A DNA stretch of 64,000 bases from Meridianimarinicoccus zhengii (GTDB lineage Bacteria > Pseudomonadota > Alphaproteobacteria > Rhodobacterales > Rhodobacteraceae): positions 17,186 to 81,185 of the forward strand of contig NZ_QDFI01000012.1 in assembly GCF_003254465.1 (NCBI RefSeq), written 5' to 3'. This document shows, one piece after another, positions 61,230-64,000 of the stretch (position 1 is its first letter; the number at the start of each line of letters is the position of its first letter). Position numbers and translations under genes: made by a program. A model generated the notes under the pieces. It had not been told where the DNA came from. It ran no database searches and saw only the letters and a program-made list of their open reading frames with translations.

Positions 61230-61850
61230 TCAGTCCAGCCGATCCTCGATCGCGAAGAGCCGTCCGACGGAGGCTTCGATACGCTGCGCCACCGCGTCCA
61301 CCCGCGCGGCGAGCAGCGTCGCGGCGATGGCCGCCGGGATCGCCACGATCAGCCCGACCGCGGTGGTCAGGAGCGCCTGCCAGATGCCCGCCGCCAGCAG
61401 TGACGCGTTTGCGGCCCCTTCCGCCAGAGCCAGTTCCCGGAACGACTGGATCATGCCCAGCACCGTGCCCAGCAACCCCATGAGCGGGCTGACCATGGCG
61501 ACCAGTTCCAGGAACCGGATGTTGCGGTTCAGAGTGGAGATCTCGGCATTGCCCCGCCATTCGAGATCGTCATCCAGCCGTGCCCGCGGCAAGCCCGCGC
61601 GCAGTCCGGTCATGGCCTGGTGCAGGAGCCGGTCCACCGCGGTGCGGCCCGGCGCCAAGGAGGCCATCGCCGCTTCGCGGTCGCCCTCCGCCCATGACGC
61701 CAGCGCCTGCGCGCGCGTGGCCTCACCCGAGAGCGCGCCGGACAATTGCAGCACCTTCGCCGCGATCACCGTCAGCGACACGAGCGACAGCACCACGAGG
61801 ATCATCACCACCGGCCCGCCGGCCAGGAGCATGTCCAGCAGACCGGCCAT
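61230..61850 (-). CDS. exbB: ExbB/TolQ/MotA-family proton-channel protein
   Basis: A 206-residue protein with three transmembrane helices: VVMILVVLSLVSLTVIAAKV near the N-terminus, and the conserved pair FLELVAMVSPLMGLLGTVLGMI and LLTTAVGLIVAIPAAIAATLLAARV. The pentamer would conduct protons around the ExbD dimer. It is shorter than many TolQ proteins in the cytosolic loop. It follows the small secreted protein gene by 3 bases. Confidence 0.92.
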   Translation of the reverse strand: MAGLLDMLLAGGPVVMILVVLSLVSLTVIAAKVLQLSGALSGEATRAQALASWAEGDREAAMASLAPGRTAVDRLLHQAMTGLRAGLPRARLDDDLEWRGNAEISTLNRNIRFLELVAMVSPLMGLLGTVLGMIQSFRELALAEGAANASLLAAGIWQALLTTAVGLIVAIPAAIAATLLAARVDAVAQRIEASVGRLFAIEDRLD

Positions 61851-61853
61851 GAC

Positions 61854-62273
61854 CTATTTCACCAGCGGCGCGGGGGTCCGGCTGGCAAGGTCCATGAGCG
61901 CGAAACAGTCGGCTTCGGTGGCATTCTGCGGTTTGCAGCTCGATACGTCATGCAGCAGCACCTCGGATATGTCGGCGCAGGCGGTCTGCGGTATTTCGAA
62001 CAGTTTCAGCGTGGTGCGATCGGCAGGCAGGGGTGCGGCGTCGATGGTCAGCAATCGGTCGATCACGCCCTGCGGATCAAGGATCGCCAGCGACATTTCG
62101 AACCCTTCGAAGGCGGCGCCGGTGTCATTGCGGAAAAGGAAGAACGCCCGGCACCCTTCGCCCTCTGCGCCGTCCTCGAACTTGTTCAGCTCCACGGTCA
62201 GGCGTCCGTCCTGCGCGGCGCCGATGGTTCCGGTCACGGCGGTCAGCGCCGCCACCATTATCGCCCCGCGCAT
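61854..62273 (-). CDS. Small secreted protein leading the ExbB operon
   Basis: A 139-residue protein with a signal peptide (MRGAIMVAALTAVTGTIGAAQ) and a mature domain of about 118 residues with four cysteines (GCRAFFLFRN, TACADI, SSCKPQ, DCFALM), so two disulfides are likely. The pattern LFRNDTGAAFEGFEMSLAILDPQGVI suggests a beta-sandwich. I do not recognise a characterised family. The ATG at 62273 follows GGAGGG. As first gene of the Exb operon it may be a periplasmic partner of the motor. Confidence 0.75.
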   Translation of the reverse strand: MRGAIMVAALTAVTGTIGAAQDGRLTVELNKFEDGAEGEGCRAFFLFRNDTGAAFEGFEMSLAILDPQGVIDRLLTIDAAPLPADRTTLKLFEIPQTACADISEVLLHDVSSCKPQNATEADCFALMDLASRTPAPLVK

Positions 62274-62482
62274 GTCGATCCCTCCGCCATTGCCTAGGGT
62301 CAAGCCAAAGGGATAAGCGCGGAGCGGTCAAGATATCATTGCCCATCGCGGCGCAGGCAGACCGGGCGCGGTGCCGTGTCTCGTCCCGAACCGCGGTCAA
62401 AACGCGGTGGAGGCTGAACGGGGCGACGTTCTGCGCCGACGGCGCCACGACAAGCGGCAGGCAAGGGCATCCCCAGAGAAGC

Positions 62483-63826
62483 TCAGTCCTCCCGGAATGC
62501 CTTGTCGACATAGTACATCGCGGGTTTGGTCAGATAGGCCATCGGGCTGCGTGCCGAAGTCTGGATGAATGCATCGGCGGGCATGCCGGGAAACAATGCG
62601 CTGCCCGCGGGAAAACGCCCGGCTTCTTCGGGGGGAATCGTGATCCGGATGTCGTAGAACCGTGCGCCGGTGCGCTCGTCTTCCAGCGCGTCGGGGGAAA
62701 TGTTTGTCAGTATGCCGCTGATTTCGGGCGTCTCGTTCTGGTCGAGCGCCGGGAACCGGATGGCCGCAAGCTGTCCGGGATGAACCTTGTCCCGCTGCAA
62801 CGCGTCGATCCGCGCCGAGATCACCAGCGACTGGTCGAGCGGAACGATGGACAGGAACGGTTCCGCCGCGCGCAGGACCGACTGCGCGGTCGTGACCTGC
62901 ATGTCGTGGACCACGCCGGACACGGGCGCGGTGATGTCCAGCCGCGCGATCCGGCTTTCGAGATGTCGCAGACGTTCGATGCCTTCGCGCAGATCCGTTC
63001 GGGTCTCGGCCAGTTCCTGAATCGCGCGTTCGCGATACTCCGTGCCGATTCCGACGATCTGCATGTCCAGTTCCGCGACCTGCGCGCGCCGCTCTGCCAT
63101 GGCCGAGGTCACTTCGCCGAGGCGACCTTTCAGTTCCGACCGCGCGCGGTTGAGGGACAAAAAGCGGCTCTTTTGTGTCAACCTTGCCGAAAGCAGCCGT
63201 TCCTGGTCCGCGATCTCCTCGTCCATGAGCACGATCTGTTCGCGCAGGGCCGCCGCCTGGTCGGCCAACCCGGCGACCTGAATGTCCAGTTGCGCGATAC
63301 GCTCGCGGATCGTGGCCACCTGCTGGGCGCGCGACGCCTTTCGCGACTCGAACAGGGCAAGCTGGCTGTCGTGGCTCTGCCGGGCCTTCGCATCGCTTTC
63401 CATGGCCTGCAGGAGTGCGGGCACGGGCGGCATGGTCTCCGCGTCCTGCTGTTCGGCCAGAAGCCGCGACTTGCGCGCCATCAGTTCGAACACTTGGTCG
63501 CGGACGGTCGTGCGCTCGGACATGAGATCGGCACCGTCGAGCCGGGCAAGCAGGTCCCCCTGCTCGACCACATCGCCGTTGCGGACAGAAATCTGTGCCA
63601 CCGTACCGCCATCGACATGCTGCACCGTATGCTGGCTGGTTTCGACCGCGATATGCCCCGACGCGATCACGGCGCCGGAGATCTCGGCCATGACGGCCCA
63701 TGACCCGAAGCCGCAGACAAGAACGACAAGCGCCGCGGTGCCAAGGCGGAGCGCGGGTGATGCCGATGTCAGCCGGTCCGCCACAGGCGCCTGCCCGCGC
63801 CCCCGTGTCGAAGTCTCGTATGTCAC
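62483..63826 (-). CDS. Type I secretion HlyD-family periplasmic adaptor
   Basis: A 447-residue membrane fusion protein: one N-terminal transmembrane helix (LGTAALVVLVCGFGSWAVMAEI), a biotinyl-lipoyl half (GHIAVETSQHTVQHVDGGTVAQISVRNGDVVEQGDLLARLDG), a long coiled-coil hairpin (about 110-290) and the second half (ITAPVSGVVHDMQV), ending with a beta-barrel region. It is of the PrtE/HlyD type that joins an ABC exporter to TolC. I chose the GTG at 63826, eight bases after GGAAAGGA; ATGs at 63844, 63862 and 63883 are alternatives. The exporter gene probably lies just beyond the window. Confidence 0.88.
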   Translation of the reverse strand: MTYETSTRGRGQAPVADRLTSASPALRLGTAALVVLVCGFGSWAVMAEISGAVIASGHIAVETSQHTVQHVDGGTVAQISVRNGDVVEQGDLLARLDGADLMSERTTVRDQVFELMARKSRLLAEQQDAETMPPVPALLQAMESDAKARQSHDSQLALFESRKASRAQQVATIRERIAQLDIQVAGLADQAAALREQIVLMDEEIADQERLLSARLTQKSRFLSLNRARSELKGRLGEVTSAMAERRAQVAELDMQIVGIGTEYRERAIQELAETRTDLREGIERLRHLESRIARLDITAPVSGVVHDMQVTTAQSVLRAAEPFLSIVPLDQSLVISARIDALQRDKVHPGQLAAIRFPALDQNETPEISGILTNISPDALEDERTGARFYDIRITIPPEEAGRFPAGSALFPGMPADAFIQTSARSPMAYLTKPAMYYVDKAFRED

Positions 63827-63938
63827 GCGAGCGTTCCTTTCCATGTCGCGACCCACATCCATCGGCGGGCCGTCATTATCCATCTCCGCCCGTCCCGAAC
63901 CTGTCGCCGGGGCGGGCATTGCGCATCTCGGTCCGCGG

Positions 63939-64000
63939 TCAGGCGCTTGCGGCGACCCGGCGCCGCGGCGGCGGGGCACCGGCGGCCGCCCCGCCGCCCG
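63939..64000 (-). CDS. Possible C-terminal end of the upstream gene (partial)
   Basis: On the minus strand an open frame enters from base 64000 and stops at 63941-63939 (TGA), giving a Gly/Ala/Pro/Arg-rich tail (GAPPPRRRVAASA). Type I secretion ABC exporters often end in such low-complexity tails, and the next gene is an HlyD-type adaptor. Only 19 residues are visible, so this is a guess from context. Confidence 0.35.
   Translation of the reverse strand, partial: GGGAAAGAPPPRRRVAASA

Overview
The window reads as chromosomal DNA of a GC-rich alphaproteobacterium, most likely Rhodobacterales/Rhodobacteraceae. The reasons are the strong G/C preference at third codon positions, the ATGA-type translational couplings, the wealth of ABC uptake operons and the type VI secretion gene set. 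Almost all of it is coding. I saw no tRNA, rRNA, insertion sequence, prophage or CRISPR array.

Region 1 (1-8371) holds the tail of a probable LysR regulator, a minus-strand PfkB sugar kinase, and a divergent, tightly overlapped operon: LacI-type repressor, sugar-type ABC transporter (binding protein, single-domain ATPase, permease), BtpA/SgcQ-like protein, TenA-like protein, phosphotriesterase-family hydrolase and a GATase1-like protein. Two LacI-type operator palindromes sit between the kinase and the repressor. It looks like an inducible catabolic pathway with an unknown substrate.

Region 2 (8372-16500) is an amide operon. A strong intrinsic terminator in the leader is followed by AmiC-like and AmiR-like (ANTAR) regulators, an oligopeptide-type ABC transporter with a fused double ATPase, and an acetamidase/formamidase. 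The layout implies control by ANTAR antitermination. Region 3 (16501-21925) holds a FadR-type GntR regulator convergent with a second peptide-type ABC operon that has a binding protein and two ATPases but no permeases. A similar operator-like motif lies upstream of both units.

Region 4 (21926-22987) holds a ParD/ParE toxin-antitoxin pair and a small lipoprotein gene. Region 5 (23277-48561) is a nearly complete type VI secretion locus, tssA-tssB-tssC-hcp-tagJ-tssE-tssF-tssG-clpV-vgrG-(unknown)-PAAR-tagH-tssK-tssL-tssM-tagF-pppA, with the kinase gene ppkA convergent at the end. It carries the whole threonine-phosphorylation control set (PpkA, PppA, FHA protein, TagF). No TssJ lipoprotein gene was recognised.

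Region 6 (48613-62273) is the most unusual part. It contains an OmpA-type protein, a membrane-anchored M15 peptidase, two lipoproteins that both seem to start at ATC, two secreted caspase-fold (C14) proteins (one ending in a CXXCH motif), an outer-membrane barrel protein, a methyltransferase, a YceI-OmpA fusion, and an ExbB/ExbD/ExbD motor operon. The TonB-position protein of that operon ends not in a TonB domain but in a module of about 230 residues that also forms the C-terminus of PpkA. This links the T6SS kinase with an energised envelope complex and is my best candidate for an undescribed system. Region 7 (62483-64000) holds a type I secretion HlyD-family adaptor and possibly the tail of its partner gene.
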